A stretch of 64,000 nucleotides of DNA from Limibacter armeniacum (GTDB lineage Bacteria > Bacteroidota > Bacteroidia > Cytophagales > Flammeovirgaceae), in assembly GCF_036880985.1 (NCBI RefSeq), contig NZ_JBAJNO010000004.1, positions 124,001-188,000 on the forward strand, given 5' to 3'. The first letter of the stretch is position 1. Every line of letters begins with the position of its first letter. Below are positions 16,401 to 25,979 of this stretch, piece after piece. Below the pieces are notes generated by a model. The model saw only the letters and a list, made by a program, of their open reading frames with translations. It was not told the DNA's origin and did no database searches. A program made the translations under genes and the position numbers.

Positions 16401-18803
16401 TTGAAATCATATATAAAACCAATTATATATCTAATAACACTTCTGACCTTTATTGGCAATTTGAAAGGCCAAGACTTGGTTAAGACACGTGTTCATGGAA
16501 GTGTTCAAACTTCAAATGGTGAAAAACTTATTGGTGTTACCGTGGTATTAAAGGGTACAACCAAAGGTACTACCACCAATATGGATGGTGATTTTGATAT
16601 CAAAAATATCCCATTAGGTGATTATGTATTACAAGCTAGTTTTATTGGCTTCAACACAAAAGAGGTAACCCTGAAGCTTGATACTAAAAAAGCACAGAAG
16701 CTAAACATTGTGCTCGATGAGAACATTACAGAGATGGATGTAGTGGAAGTGAAAGGAGAGTCATTAGCACAAGAGGTCAAAAAACAACCATTTGCTGTAA
16801 CAGCGGTATCCACCAAAGAATTTTACAATAGTGCTGCTGATGCCAAAATGGTACTCAATAGGGTAGCAGGTGTAAGGGTTATGGAAGAAGGAGGGGTTGG
16901 TTCTAATCTGAACTTTACCCTTAATGGCTTTTCAGGGGATCAGGTTAAGTTCTTTCTGGATGGTATTCCGATGGACAATTATGGTTCTTCATTAAGCCTT
17001 AGCAATATCCCTGTAAACTCTATTGAAAGGATTGATGTGTACAAAGGTGTTGTACCTGTATGGTTAGGAACAGATGCGCTTGGTGGTGCTGTTAACATTG
17101 TGACTAATTCTGTCGGTAATTTTTTGGATGCTTCTTATACAGTAGGATCCTTCAATACACATAGGGTATCTGTGAACGGTGCCTATACTAATCCTAAAAG
17201 TGGCTTTACTTTCCGTACCAACTTGAACGGAAACTATTCTGATAATAATTACAAGGTATTGGTGCCAATTAAAGAGGGTAACAATATTGTGGATACAGCT
17301 GAGGTCAAGAGATTCCATGACCGTTACTATTCAGGAACGCTTAAGCTGGAAACAGGTTTGGTCAACAAACCATATGCAGACCAGCTGCTTTTTGGCGTAA
17401 TCCTTACAGGGGATGACAATCAGGTACAAACTGGTGCAACCATGAATACAGTGTACGGAGGTATTGTGAGCAATGGCAATTCTATTATCCCTACATTGAA
17501 ATACAGCAAGGAAGACCTGTTTGTTGAAGGATTGGATGTAACGCTTTACAATGCTTATAATATCAGCACACATAACGTGATTGATACATTGAGTGGCGTC
17601 AAGTATAATTGGCTGGGTGAACCTACTTATACCCCTGGGTCAAGTGACGGGGAATTGTCTCGTACTTACAGTATTCTGGATGATAAAGAGTTCAATTCAC
17701 AACTGAATGCTTCGTATGGTTTGGACAACCATAATTCTTTACAGTTTAATTACTCCTTCTCGTCACTTAACAGAGAGGTCACTGATACAGAAAACCCTGA
17801 TAAAATCGAGAACAAGTTTCCAAAATCCATCAGCAAGCATGTCTTGGGTTTGGCTTATGTATATGAGCCAAGTGAGAAATGGAACACGACAGTGTTTGGT
17901 AAATATTACTTCCTGAAAGCAAAAACGTCCAAGGAATTTGATTTTGGGCTGGAAACAAACAGGATTGAAGGAGTTGAGAATTCAAAGCAAAATTTTGGTT
18001 ATGGTTTGGCCACAACTTACCTGCCAGTAAATGGACTTCAGCTGAAGGCATCTTATGAACATACCTACAGGTTGCCTTGGGCTTATGAGATGTTTGGTGA
18101 TGGTCTTTTCACGCAGGCAAACCCTGACCTGGGGCCTGAGCAAAGTGACAACTTTAACTTAGGGGCACAGTACCAGTTCGACATCAACAGCGACCACACA
18201 TTTGTGGTGGAAAGTAATTTGATATACAGGGAAGCTAAGGACCTGATTTATCAGGTAGTAAAAGTGGCAAGCCCTGTGACACAATATGACAACCTGAGCC
18301 AAACACGTGCAAAAGGAGTAGAAGCAAGTATCAACTATACTTGGAAAGACTTTCTCCGAATTGGTGGAAATATCACATATCAGGACATCACTGATCAGGC
18401 AGATTCAGTGTATAATGAGTCCTACACCAACTCGGGTTATCAGAAGAATTTCCAGAAAGGCTTTAGGGTGCCTAACATTCCTTACTTGTTTGGCAATGCC
18501 AATGTTGGAGTCACATTCAAAGAGGTCTTCCAGAAAGAGTCTGTGTTGAATGTAAATATGTACTACAACTTTGTGGAGCAGTATTTCCTAAGCTGGGCAG
18601 AGTTGGGGTCAAAAGACAATAAAAAAGTAATCCCCGGACAATCATCTGTGGACATGGAGGTGTCATACAGCATGAATAAGGGCAAGTATAATATTGCTTT
18701 GGAGTGTCGCAACCTGACAGGTGCACTCCTTTATGATAAGTATTATCTACAAAAGCCTGGACGTGCCTTTTATATCAAATTAAGGTATGTACTTGGTCGT
18801 TAG
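16401..18803 (+). CDS. TonB-dependent receptor, XusA-like siderophore uptake
   Basis: 800 residues from TTG 16401. No ATG gives a full signal peptide, while the TTG start gives MKSYIKPIIYLITLLTFIG with cleavage after KGQ. A carboxypeptidase-regulatory-like domain (about 28-112, GVTVVLKGTTKGTTTNMDG) precedes the plug (about 115-225, VLNRVAGVRVMEEG, VPVWLGTDALGGAVNIV) and a 22-strand barrel with a C-terminal Arg. It is followed by a DUF4374 lipoprotein and a PepSY membrane protein. The same three gene types form XusABC of Bacteroides thetaiotaomicron, which takes up foreign siderophores such as enterobactin. The Fur-like boxes at its promoter agree with iron control. The actual ligand is not shown. 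Confidence 0.85.
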   Translation: MKSYIKPIIYLITLLTFIGNLKGQDLVKTRVHGSVQTSNGEKLIGVTVVLKGTTKGTTTNMDGDFDIKNIPLGDYVLQASFIGFNTKEVTLKLDTKKAQKLNIVLDENITEMDVVEVKGESLAQEVKKQPFAVTAVSTKEFYNSAADAKMVLNRVAGVRVMEEGGVGSNLNFTLNGFSGDQVKFFLDGIPMDNYGSSLSLSNIPVNSIERIDVYKGVVPVWLGTDALGGAVNIVTNSVGNFLDASYTVGSFNTHRVSVNGAYTNPKSGFTFRTNLNGNYSDNNYKVLVPIKEGNNIVDTAEVKRFHDRYYSGTLKLETGLVNKPYADQLLFGVILTGDDNQVQTGATMNTVYGGIVSNGNSIIPTLKYSKEDLFVEGLDVTLYNAYNISTHNVIDTLSGVKYNWLGEPTYTPGSSDGELSRTYSILDDKEFNSQLNASYGLDNHNSLQFNYSFSSLNREVTDTENPDKIENKFPKSISKHVLGLAYVYEPSEKWNTTVFGKYYFLKAKTSKEFDFGLETNRIEGVENSKQNFGYGLATTYLPVNGLQLKASYEHTYRLPWAYEMFGDGLFTQANPDLGPEQSDNFNLGAQYQFDINSDHTFVVESNLIYREAKDLIYQVVKVASPVTQYDNLSQTRAKGVEASINYTWKDFLRIGGNITYQDITDQADSVYNESYTNSGYQKNFQKGFRVPNIPYLFGNANVGVTFKEVFQKESVLNVNMYYNFVEQYFLSWAELGSKDNKKVIPGQSSVDMEVSYSMNKGKYNIALECRNLTGALLYDKYYLQKPGRAFYIKLRYVLGR

Positions 18804-18840
18804 CAGAAATTAGTTTAAACAATCAAACTTCGATATAAAT

Positions 18841-20061
18841 ATGTTTTCTTTCAGAAGAGTAAGTAAAGTAGCGTTGCCTGTTTTAGGTATTTGGTCTGCA
18901 CTGATGTTTACAGGATGTGACAATGATGACTCAAAAGATCCGGTTACAACTGAGGACAAACAATTTGTTGTATCATTGGCTATTCAAGGTAGTGACAATA
19001 ACTTCACCTATTATTCAGTTCCGTTTGCGGATGTGATGAACGGTTCACTGTCTGCAGTAGGAGAAGGTATTGAGCAGCCGGGTTACTATGACTTCACACA
19101 AATTGGCAACACAATCTACAGTATTGGTGGCTTGGATGACGTAAACGTAGTCGGTATTACAAAAAATGAAAGTGGAGCACTTACTCAAATTGGAGATGTA
19201 TCTTTTACAAATAGCCTTTCTGATATAGTAAAAGCAGATGAGAATACATTGGTTGCATTGGAGTTGAATTCTAGTTCGGATCAAGTTACTTTCCACAAGA
19301 TTGATATTAACACAATTACTGTAAAAGAAACTATACAGCACCCTGTATCTGATATCACTGGCCTTGAGTCACCGTCTTATTCAGGTATGCGTGTAAGTGG
19401 TGATTACCTGTATTTGGGCTACTATATCATGGATCCAAATTCTTGGGAAACCAATTTTACAGATAAGGCTTGGGTAGCTGTTTATTCTTACCCTGAGTTG
19501 GAGTTCATCAAGGTAATTGAGGATGACCGTACAGGAAATATCGGTGGTTTCAATGTGAAGTCAGGTTTGATCAAGGATGAAAAAGGTGATGTATATGCCC
19601 TGTCTCATTCTAATCCAGCGAATGGATTCAGCCAGTCAACAAAAGGTGGTGCAATCCTTCGTATCAAGAGTGGCGAGACGGAGTTCGATCAGGATTACTT
19701 CTTGGATGTTGAAGCGCTTACAGAAGGTACAAATACAGCTCACCTTGTATATTTGGGAGACGGTAAAGTTTTCGCTGAAATCAATACAGAGGCTAATGAG
19801 AATCAAGCTAGATGGTCAGACAGCCCGTTGCGTTCTGCTGTAATTGACTTGTATAACAATACAATCAACTACATTGACGGCATTCCAACACATAATGGTG
19901 ATGGTAGAAGATTGGCTGCCTTGCACGATGGGAATAACATTTATATATGTATTCCAGAAGATTCAGGCATCTATGTTTATAAGATTGATTTGGTGAACTA
20001 TACTGCAACTAAAGGAGCTGAAGTAGAAGCTAACTTTGTAGCAGGGTTCTTCAAGCTATAA
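18841..20061 (+). CDS. DUF4374 lipoprotein, XusB-like siderophore-binding protein
   Basis: 406 residues with a lipoprotein signal ending MFTGC (Cys26) and then an acidic stretch typical of surface export. The body is a repetitive beta-propeller-like sequence (GIEQPGYYDFTQIGNTIYSI, EDDRTGNIGGFNVKSGLI) of the DUF4374 family. In B. thetaiotaomicron the DUF4374 protein XusB is an outer-surface lipoprotein that captures xenosiderophores and hands them to XusA. The gene follows the receptor after 37 bases and precedes the PepSY gene, in the same order as the known system. Confidence 0.85.
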   Translation: MFSFRRVSKVALPVLGIWSALMFTGCDNDDSKDPVTTEDKQFVVSLAIQGSDNNFTYYSVPFADVMNGSLSAVGEGIEQPGYYDFTQIGNTIYSIGGLDDVNVVGITKNESGALTQIGDVSFTNSLSDIVKADENTLVALELNSSSDQVTFHKIDINTITVKETIQHPVSDITGLESPSYSGMRVSGDYLYLGYYIMDPNSWETNFTDKAWVAVYSYPELEFIKVIEDDRTGNIGGFNVKSGLIKDEKGDVYALSHSNPANGFSQSTKGGAILRIKSGETEFDQDYFLDVEALTEGTNTAHLVYLGDGKVFAEINTEANENQARWSDSPLRSAVIDLYNNTINYIDGIPTHNGDGRRLAALHDGNNIYICIPEDSGIYVYKIDLVNYTATKGAEVEANFVAGFFKL

Positions 20062-20081
20062 TACCACTTTTTAATTCAAAT

Positions 20082-20115
20082 AAGACCAGCCCCCACAAAG
20101 GCTGGTCTTATTTTT
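20082..20115 (+). terminator. Intra-operon terminator/attenuator
   Basis: 10-bp stem AAGACCAGCC (20082-20091) / GGCTGGTCTT (20100-20109) followed by ATTTTTT. It lies between the XusB-like and PepSY genes, so the last gene may be expressed at a lower level or from readthrough. Confidence 0.75.
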
Positions 20116-20133
20116 TCTATACCACTCATCTCT

Positions 20134-21324
20134 ATGAAAAACAAATCGAAAAATCAGAAAAGTACCCTAAGAAGACTCAATGATTGGTTACACCTATGGT
20201 TAGGACTGATTTCAGGAATTGTAGTATTTATCGTCAGCATAACAGGTTGTTTTTATGCTTTTCAGCAGGAGATTAAAGATGCTTTGGAACCGTGGCGTTT
20301 TGTAGCGATACAAGACAAACCATTTGTACCACCAAGTCAACTGTTGGATACTGCAAGCGTCTATATGCCTGACAAGGTGCCTACAGGTCTTACTTACAGC
20401 AATGCAGAAGGAGCTGCAGCTATAGGTTACAGTTCATTCAAGGATGGCAAAAGGAGTTTTTCAGTTGTATTTCTGAATCCTTATTCAGGGGAGTTCATTC
20501 GGAAAGAACAGACTTTAGGAGATGGCTCTTTCGATTTTTTCCGCTTCATCATCAATGGCCATAGGGCACTTTGGCTTCCATATAAAATAGGCAGGCCAAT
20601 TGTTGGGGTATGTACCATTATATTTGTAGTACTGCTTGTTACTGGGATTGTGATGTGGTGGCCCAAAAAATGGAACAAAGCCAACTTTAATAAGAGTTTC
20701 AGCATCAAGTGGAATGGCAGTTTTAAAAGGGTCAACTATGATTTGCATAACGTCTTGGGTTTCTATAGCCTGATTTTGGCATTTGTAATTGCCGTAACAG
20801 GATTGGTGTGGAGCTTTGATTGGTTTAGTAACTCTCTGTACTATGTTACTTCTGGGGGAGAAACAAAACCGGAACACCATCATCCTCATTCTGATCCCTC
20901 AAAGGTACAGCTTAATGCAGGTGACAGTATCTCTCTTCTTGATCTGGCATGGTATAAGACACTTGAGCAGGAACCGGACGTACAGGGAATGTATATGAAT
21001 CCTAAACCAAAGGATGAGGATGATGCGATAGAAATTATTGCCTATCAGGCGCACGGAACTTGGTATAACAGGAATGTCTATTATTATGATCAGTACACGC
21101 TGGAACAGTTCAATGTAGAAGGAGCGAAATTTGCAGAAGCAGATTTTGCTGATCAGCTGTCGATGCTCAATTATGATATCCATATTGGTTCCGTCTTAGG
21201 TTTGTCAGGAAAAGTGCTGGCCTTCTTTATCAGTTTGATTTGTGCAAGCTTGCCGGTAACAGGTTTTCTGGTTTGGTGGAATAAAAATATTAAAGCAACA
21301 AAGCGAAGTGTTGTAAATGTTTAG
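20134..21324 (+). CDS. PepSY-domain inner-membrane protein, XusC-like reductase
   Basis: 396 residues with four clear membrane helices: about 20-45 (LWLGLISGIVVFIVSITGC), 150-178, 203-228 and 365-388. The PepSY-associated helix motif is present, with conserved His residues just before helices (NDWLHLWLGL, NYDLHNVLGFY, NYDIHIGSVLG) that bind haem in this family. XusC and related PepSY/PiuB proteins are thought to reduce ferric siderophores in the periplasm to release iron. The gene is third in the Xus-like operon, 72 bases after the XusB-like gene with a hairpin between them. Confidence 0.85.
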   Translation: MKNKSKNQKSTLRRLNDWLHLWLGLISGIVVFIVSITGCFYAFQQEIKDALEPWRFVAIQDKPFVPPSQLLDTASVYMPDKVPTGLTYSNAEGAAAIGYSSFKDGKRSFSVVFLNPYSGEFIRKEQTLGDGSFDFFRFIINGHRALWLPYKIGRPIVGVCTIIFVVLLVTGIVMWWPKKWNKANFNKSFSIKWNGSFKRVNYDLHNVLGFYSLILAFVIAVTGLVWSFDWFSNSLYYVTSGGETKPEHHHPHSDPSKVQLNAGDSISLLDLAWYKTLEQEPDVQGMYMNPKPKDEDDAIEIIAYQAHGTWYNRNVYYYDQYTLEQFNVEGAKFAEADFADQLSMLNYDIHIGSVLGLSGKVLAFFISLICASLPVTGFLVWWNKNIKATKRSVVNV

Positions 21325-21330
21325 TGTGAG

Positions 21331-21368
21331 TTTAGGTCAGTTTAATAATTGACCTAAATATTTTTTTA
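21331..21368 (+). terminator. Terminator of the XusABC-like operon
   Basis: 9-bp stem TTTAGGTCA (21331-21339) / TGACCTAAA (21350-21358) with a T-rich tail to 21368, directly after the PepSY stop. Confidence 0.75.
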
Positions 21369-21810
21369 AACACATCATTTAACAATACAGAAAACAGGAC
21401 AATCTATATAAAAAGAAACTAATTACTCTGATTCAAAAACACATTGAAATCATCTCGTTTAACACACTTGAAAGAACAGTTTCGATAATTGTTAAACTAC
21501 TTAGCTATAGACAATATATATAGTAAGCTTTAAGAGAAATAAGTATTAGTTTTCATCAAATTTGTTTCTCATATCGTTAAATGTGTTTTTTAAATCGAAC
21601 AGAGCGAAAAAAATGGTGAATTAGTTGGAAGTGTAAACTTGTTTTTATAGTGCCAATAGAGAGTGAGTAATGAAAAAATTGTTGATACCGATTTTTTACA
21701 ACTTGCAGCTAAACTAAGAAATCACCCCCCTATTTAACATAATATATATTGTAAACTAACAAGAAGGTTATAGCTTACAATACCATGATTTTTTGTCGTC
21801 AATTAGAATC
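21369..21810. other. AT-rich intergenic region between convergent genes
   Basis: About 440 bases between the PepSY terminator and the convergent 2H phosphoesterase gene. No open frame with coding character, no tRNA-like fold and no repeat shared with the rest of the window was seen. I see nothing I can name in it. Confidence 0.5.
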
Positions 21811-22494
21811 TTAGTTCAACTTAAACTCATGTAGTTTTGTCACTCTATCATCTCTTTGATACCAGTCATTGTAAACAAACTCAAGTTTATCCACAGTAAA
21901 GGTTCCAAAATCAAAGTCTCTGTATTTTTCAATAATTGATAGAAGTTCTTCCTTATTCGCTAATTGATCTCTTAATCTAAATATGGTGGAATGAGCTGTT
22001 TGTATAGCATACCTCTTATCAATTGATTGTTCAAGGTCTGCGTTTTGAAATTGCTTCCTTAAATTTTCTCGGATGTTGTTTAGCATTTCATCTTCCAGAA
22101 AACCTTGCAACATAATACAGGATGGTGATGCGGTAAGTCCTTTAAATGTTATATCAAAGGGTGAACAGTTTTCTATACTTTTAGAGATGACTTTTATATA
22201 ATCATCTATTACAATTTGGGATAAGTCAAATCCCTCATAACATGATATAATTGACATAACAGTCACATGAATATCTGTATTTGGATAAAAGTATTGTTTA
22301 GGCTCAACTACCCTTAATTCATCCAGAAATTGTTGAATCTTATTTTGTGCATTTTTATCCGGACGAATCAACAGCGTAACTCCATACCTATTATCCTCAT
22401 TAGAATCTATCAAATCATCAATCTGATATTGGTCATTTTTGATTTTTTGAATTGATTCTTCATACAATTTATTGTAATGTTCTTTTAGTTTCAT
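21811..22494 (-). CDS. 2H phosphoesterase / 2'-5' RNA ligase superfamily protein
   Basis: 227 residues from ATG 22494; the frame opens at TTG 22506. Two HxT/S motifs about 100 residues apart, IHVTVMS and AHSTIFR, are the catalytic signature of the 2H superfamily (2'-5' RNA ligase, cyclic phosphodiesterase). Residues between them fit the two-lobed fold (GVTLLIRP, PFDITFKGL, SCIMLQGF). An N-terminal helical extension of about 45 residues precedes the domain. No signal peptide, so cytoplasmic. The substrate is unknown: 2H enzymes act on cyclic phosphates or 2'-5' links in RNA or small nucleotides. Its stop lies after the MFS gene in the same direction with a 47-base gap, so they may be cotranscribed. 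Confidence 0.75.
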   Translation of the reverse strand: MKLKEHYNKLYEESIQKIKNDQYQIDDLIDSNEDNRYGVTLLIRPDKNAQNKIQQFLDELRVVEPKQYFYPNTDIHVTVMSIISCYEGFDLSQIVIDDYIKVISKSIENCSPFDITFKGLTASPSCIMLQGFLEDEMLNNIRENLRKQFQNADLEQSIDKRYAIQTAHSTIFRLRDQLANKEELLSIIEKYRDFDFGTFTVDKLEFVYNDWYQRDDRVTKLHEFKLN

Positions 22495-22541
22495 AAAAAA
22501 TTTCAATCGTTAAGGTTTCAGTACAAAAAATTTAATTCATG

Positions 22542-23732
22542 TTACTTCATTCTAATTAAAATAATTAGTGAAGAAATTAGCGTCAGTAATCCAATCAGAA
22601 AAATGGAAGCCTCTATGCTAATAAAGTCTGCAATTACGCCAGTCATAATTGCGCCAACTGCATAGCCTAAATCTCTCCATAACCTGAAGATACCAATACT
22701 TTTTGCCCTATCTTGAGGATGGGTATTCTCTGCTACAGTTGCCAAAAATGTAGGATAAACCATTGCTGTCCCCCACCCCAATACTACTGAAAGTAAGATA
22801 AAATCCATCATGGTCTGACTCCAAACCATTCCAACTAAAGCTATAGCCTGTAAAAACATTCCTATAAAAAGTAAATGCTTTTTACGGTAATTATCCGCCA
22901 TCTTTCCAGTAAATAACTGTCCTATTCCCCAAACAGCAGGATAAACGGCAGTCACAATACCAACCTGTTCTAGGTTAAAACTTTTGGATGCCAATAAAAT
23001 TGGAAACACACCCCAAACCATGCCATCATTCAAATTATTGATTAATCCGGCTTGTGATACAGCACCTAGATTATGGTTTTTCCAGGTTGTTTCCCAAAAT
23101 ACATTGTTAAGCTTTGAAACTGTAGAAGATACAGACTCTTGCATGACATGGTGTACGGTGTCTTTTACTAAAAAAACACTACTCAATAACCCCATAACAA
23201 CCAATACGATACCTAAATAAAATGGGTATGGTCTTATACCGTATTCACTTGCAACCCATCCAGTAATAAATGCCACAATTGCAACCGAAAGGTAACCTGC
23301 AAATTCATTTAGCCCCATGGCAAAACCTCTTTGCTTGTCACCAACCAGATCAATTTTCATAACTACAGTGCTGCTCCATGCCAACCCTTGGTTTATTCCC
23401 AATAAAATGTTAGCTGCAATTATCCAGTTCCAACTTGGTGCAAACATCAAAATAAATGGAATTGGGATACCAAATACCCATCCTGCAATCAGCAATTTTT
23501 TTCTTCCAAAACGGTTTGCCAATACACCTGTGTAATAGTTGGTAATTGCCTTTACAATCCCAAATACAACGATAAAGGAAAGAATTGCCGTTTTGGCCGC
23601 GATCAAGAATTCTTGCTCAGCAATCTGTGGCAAAACAGATCGCTCCAATCCCACCATTCCTCCTACAAAACCATTTACAATTACCAGTAATGTAAACTGC
23701 TGCCAGTTTTCTTTAAGCCCAAGCTTTGCCAT
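22542..23732 (-). CDS. MFS transporter
   Basis: 396 residues with twelve predicted membrane helices in two halves. The loop between helices 2 and 3 carries the MFS motif GVLANRFGRKKLL, with its counterpart GKMADNYRKKHLL in the second half. ATG 23732 starts a soluble N-terminus without a signal peptide. The family is a general drug:H+ or metabolite exporter type; the substrate is not decided by the sequence. It precedes the 2H phosphoesterase on the minus strand and lies downstream of the Rieske-P450 gene, separated by a repeat element. Confidence 0.85.
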   Translation of the reverse strand: MAKLGLKENWQQFTLLVIVNGFVGGMVGLERSVLPQIAEQEFLIAAKTAILSFIVVFGIVKAITNYYTGVLANRFGRKKLLIAGWVFGIPIPFILMFAPSWNWIIAANILLGINQGLAWSSTVVMKIDLVGDKQRGFAMGLNEFAGYLSVAIVAFITGWVASEYGIRPYPFYLGIVLVVMGLLSSVFLVKDTVHHVMQESVSSTVSKLNNVFWETTWKNHNLGAVSQAGLINNLNDGMVWGVFPILLASKSFNLEQVGIVTAVYPAVWGIGQLFTGKMADNYRKKHLLFIGMFLQAIALVGMVWSQTMMDFILLSVVLGWGTAMVYPTFLATVAENTHPQDRAKSIGIFRLWRDLGYAVGAIMTGVIADFISIEASIFLIGLLTLISSLIILIRMK

Positions 23733-23926
23733 CTGTATTAATATGTCTGTCTGTGTAGTTTCTTAAGTTGTTGATTGAGAGGTATTATTGTGACAACAAC
23801 GATCAATCTGATACTTCTTGTCCTTGACAAAACCTTCCGCACCTTTTCAAATATAGCTTCCCAAAAATAGGAACTACGTGACTAAACACACACAACCTAC
23901 AGCTTCATTTTTAATTTGAAATGATA

Positions 23927-23962
23927 AAACCACTATCCTACTTATATGGAGAATAGTGGTTT
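23927..23962 (-). terminator. Hairpin downstream of the Rieske-P450 gene
   Basis: 10-bp stem AAACCACTAT (23927-23936) / ATAGTGGTTT (23953-23962). On the minus strand it is followed by a short T-rich run. It may end Rieske-P450 transcripts, though a repeat element lies between. Confidence 0.4.
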
Positions 23963-23969
23963 CTAACCT

Positions 23970-24161
23970 AACGTGAATTATGGTTTATACCACCCTTTCA
24001 GGGCTGATCTACATGACAATGGACTAAAATCCATCGCTGATATATTTTGTTCCTTCGGGACTTATGCCCTGAAAGGACCTTATACAATAGCGATGGGTCA
24101 GAAAGCCATGTAGATCAGCACTGATAGGGCGAAATAGCGTATTTAATCCATAACTAACGTT
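23970..24161. repeat. MITE-like palindromic repeat element (about 190 bp)
   Basis: The ends are imperfect inverted repeats: AACGTGAATTATGG at the left and, read on the other strand from the right, AACGTTAGTTATGG. Further in, a CCCTTTCAGGGCTGATCTAC segment (23992-24011) pairs with its near-complement GTAGATCAGCACTGATAGGG around 24109-24128. An inner CCATCGCTG / AGCGATGG pair lies in the centre. A homologous stretch occurs at 39771-39871 and a fragment near 29281-29335. It has no coding capacity and sits between the P450 and MFS genes. Confidence 0.65.
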
Positions 24162-24188
24162 ATGCTATCATTTCAGTTTCGTTTATGC

Positions 24189-25979
24189 TTATTTCTGCTG
24201 TTCACTTGAAGTCATTTCAACCTTATTATCAGTCATTTTTCGGGGATGTAATTTTACCTCAAAATCACTCGGTGACATTGTAAAAGCAACATTTTCCCTA
24301 ATCGTTTCAGGGTCAGTAATCAATTCAATACGGTAATTTTTGCAAAGCATTGAAAGAACCATCTTGATTTCGACCAATGCCAAACCACGTCCCGGACAGA
24401 ACCTTGCGCCACCACCGAAAGGTGCTGCTGCTTCAGGCTTGTGATGCGCATGCATTGGACAACCTGAAGGCATCCAACGCTCTGGCTCAAACTGATCGGG
24501 GTTACTAAAGTTTTCCTCCTGCCATGCAGCATGTCGATTATTGAGTAAAAACACCGTGTCTTTTGGAATTTCCAGCCCATCAATCTCCACATCTTCTAAT
24601 GCACTCAGGTATAGAAAAGGTGCTACAGGCTTCATACGCATGGTTTCCATGGCTACTGCCTCAGCAAAGTACAAACGGGCACCATCCTCTTGCTCCCTCA
24701 AGTATGCCTCTTCTTTTAGTACCGTCTTTGCTTCTTCATACATTTTCTCCTGAATATCAGGGTGAATACTCAAGAAATAGACTGCCCATGCTATACTGTG
24801 AGCGGTTGTATCTTCACCTGCCAGCAGCATGGTAAAAACATTTCCTACCACCTCTTTCTCTGAAAACTTACCTTCCTTCTCCTGCTCCAACAACATGGCT
24901 TCCAAAAAGTTGCCTGGTTTCTCTTTCAACTCAGGGTTTGTTTTCAGTTTTTCTTTTGCCTTGGCTATAAATTCTTTGATTGTCTCCGTCACTATCTTCA
25001 TTGAGGCATCGAAGGACTTGTCAACTGGCAACTTCACATACCTCCAATAAGGAAAAGGAGCATTCAACCTTCTGAAAATCGCAGGGAAAACCTTTTCAAT
25101 ATGCTGCTGAATCACATCACCGGTTTCCTCCACCGTATTCATATCATATCCAAATGCCAGATTGGTCGTTACATCAACAGTATATCGAATCACCTCCTGC
25201 TGGATATTAATAGCTTCACCAGCGACAGCCATGCTATCCAGCTTATTTTTTAGACGTTCTGTTACGGTCATCAAAGTAGGATGAAAGGTTTTAAGGTGCT
25301 GCATGTTCAGGGCTTGGGCTGTCACTTTCCGTTGGTTAACCCACTGCTCTCCTTCTGCAGAAAACACGCCTTCAATTCCCATCTCCTCAAAGATTTCAGC
25401 CAACTTTTTCCCTCTTCTGAAAAGCTTCGGACGCATCTTCATCAGTTGCTGATTCATATGATGGTCATTGGTCACCACAACTGGTCTGCCTGCAAAATTG
25501 AGTCTAAACAACGGTCCCAGCTTGTCTGCCACCTGACTCATCTCCTGATGCATATTACTGAAGTCAAACTGGTGAATATTACCAATAACAGGGAGCCCCT
25601 TCATCTTAGGTAAATCCTCAATGGTTCGTTTTTTTTGAGCTAAACTACCTGTCTCACTTTTATTTTCCCAGTCTGCTAACTCAGTTTCTAACAGATATAT
25701 ATTATCGTTCTCTACGATTGGGTTAAACTTGTGTAAGCACTCCTTCCCTCCTGATCTCTGACCTGTTTGATGATCAAACTTCCACTGGTGCATCTGACAC
25801 ACCAACATTCCTTTCTCCACCCTGCCTTCTGCCAGATTTGCCTGTTGGTGAGGGCATCTACTGTGAAATACCTGAACCTGCTCTCCTATCTTCAGTATTA
25901 CAAGTTCAACGCCTTCTATATCTACACCAAAAGGGATTGCTTCACTCAGTTCACTTATCGTAGCAATTTTTTTTCTCAT
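24189..25979 (-). CDS. Rieske [2Fe-2S]-cytochrome P450 fusion protein
   Basis: 596 residues. Residues 1-110 form a Rieske ferredoxin domain with the exact ligand pattern C42-P-H44, 16 residues, C61-QM-H64. A linker (about 100-122) leads to a full P450: MKGLPVIGN at the start, oxygen-activating I-helix AGEDTT (387-392), ExxR as ETMR (445-448), and the haem-binding loop FGGGARFCPGRG with Cys528. No signal peptide or membrane anchor, so soluble and cytoplasmic. The Rieske part is probably the electron donor to the P450. A separate reductase would still be needed, since no flavin or NAD(P)H domain is present and none is encoded nearby. The substrate is unknown. The P450 part resembles the CYP102/CYP4-like group that oxidises fatty acids, but this is a loose impression. 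Confidence 0.88.
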   Translation of the reverse strand: MRKKIATISELSEAIPFGVDIEGVELVILKIGEQVQVFHSRCPHQQANLAEGRVEKGMLVCQMHQWKFDHQTGQRSGGKECLHKFNPIVENDNIYLLETELADWENKSETGSLAQKKRTIEDLPKMKGLPVIGNIHQFDFSNMHQEMSQVADKLGPLFRLNFAGRPVVVTNDHHMNQQLMKMRPKLFRRGKKLAEIFEEMGIEGVFSAEGEQWVNQRKVTAQALNMQHLKTFHPTLMTVTERLKNKLDSMAVAGEAINIQQEVIRYTVDVTTNLAFGYDMNTVEETGDVIQQHIEKVFPAIFRRLNAPFPYWRYVKLPVDKSFDASMKIVTETIKEFIAKAKEKLKTNPELKEKPGNFLEAMLLEQEKEGKFSEKEVVGNVFTMLLAGEDTTAHSIAWAVYFLSIHPDIQEKMYEEAKTVLKEEAYLREQEDGARLYFAEAVAMETMRMKPVAPFLYLSALEDVEIDGLEIPKDTVFLLNNRHAAWQEENFSNPDQFEPERWMPSGCPMHAHHKPEAAAPFGGGARFCPGRGLALVEIKMVLSMLCKNYRIELITDPETIRENVAFTMSPSDFEVKLHPRKMTDNKVEMTSSEQQK

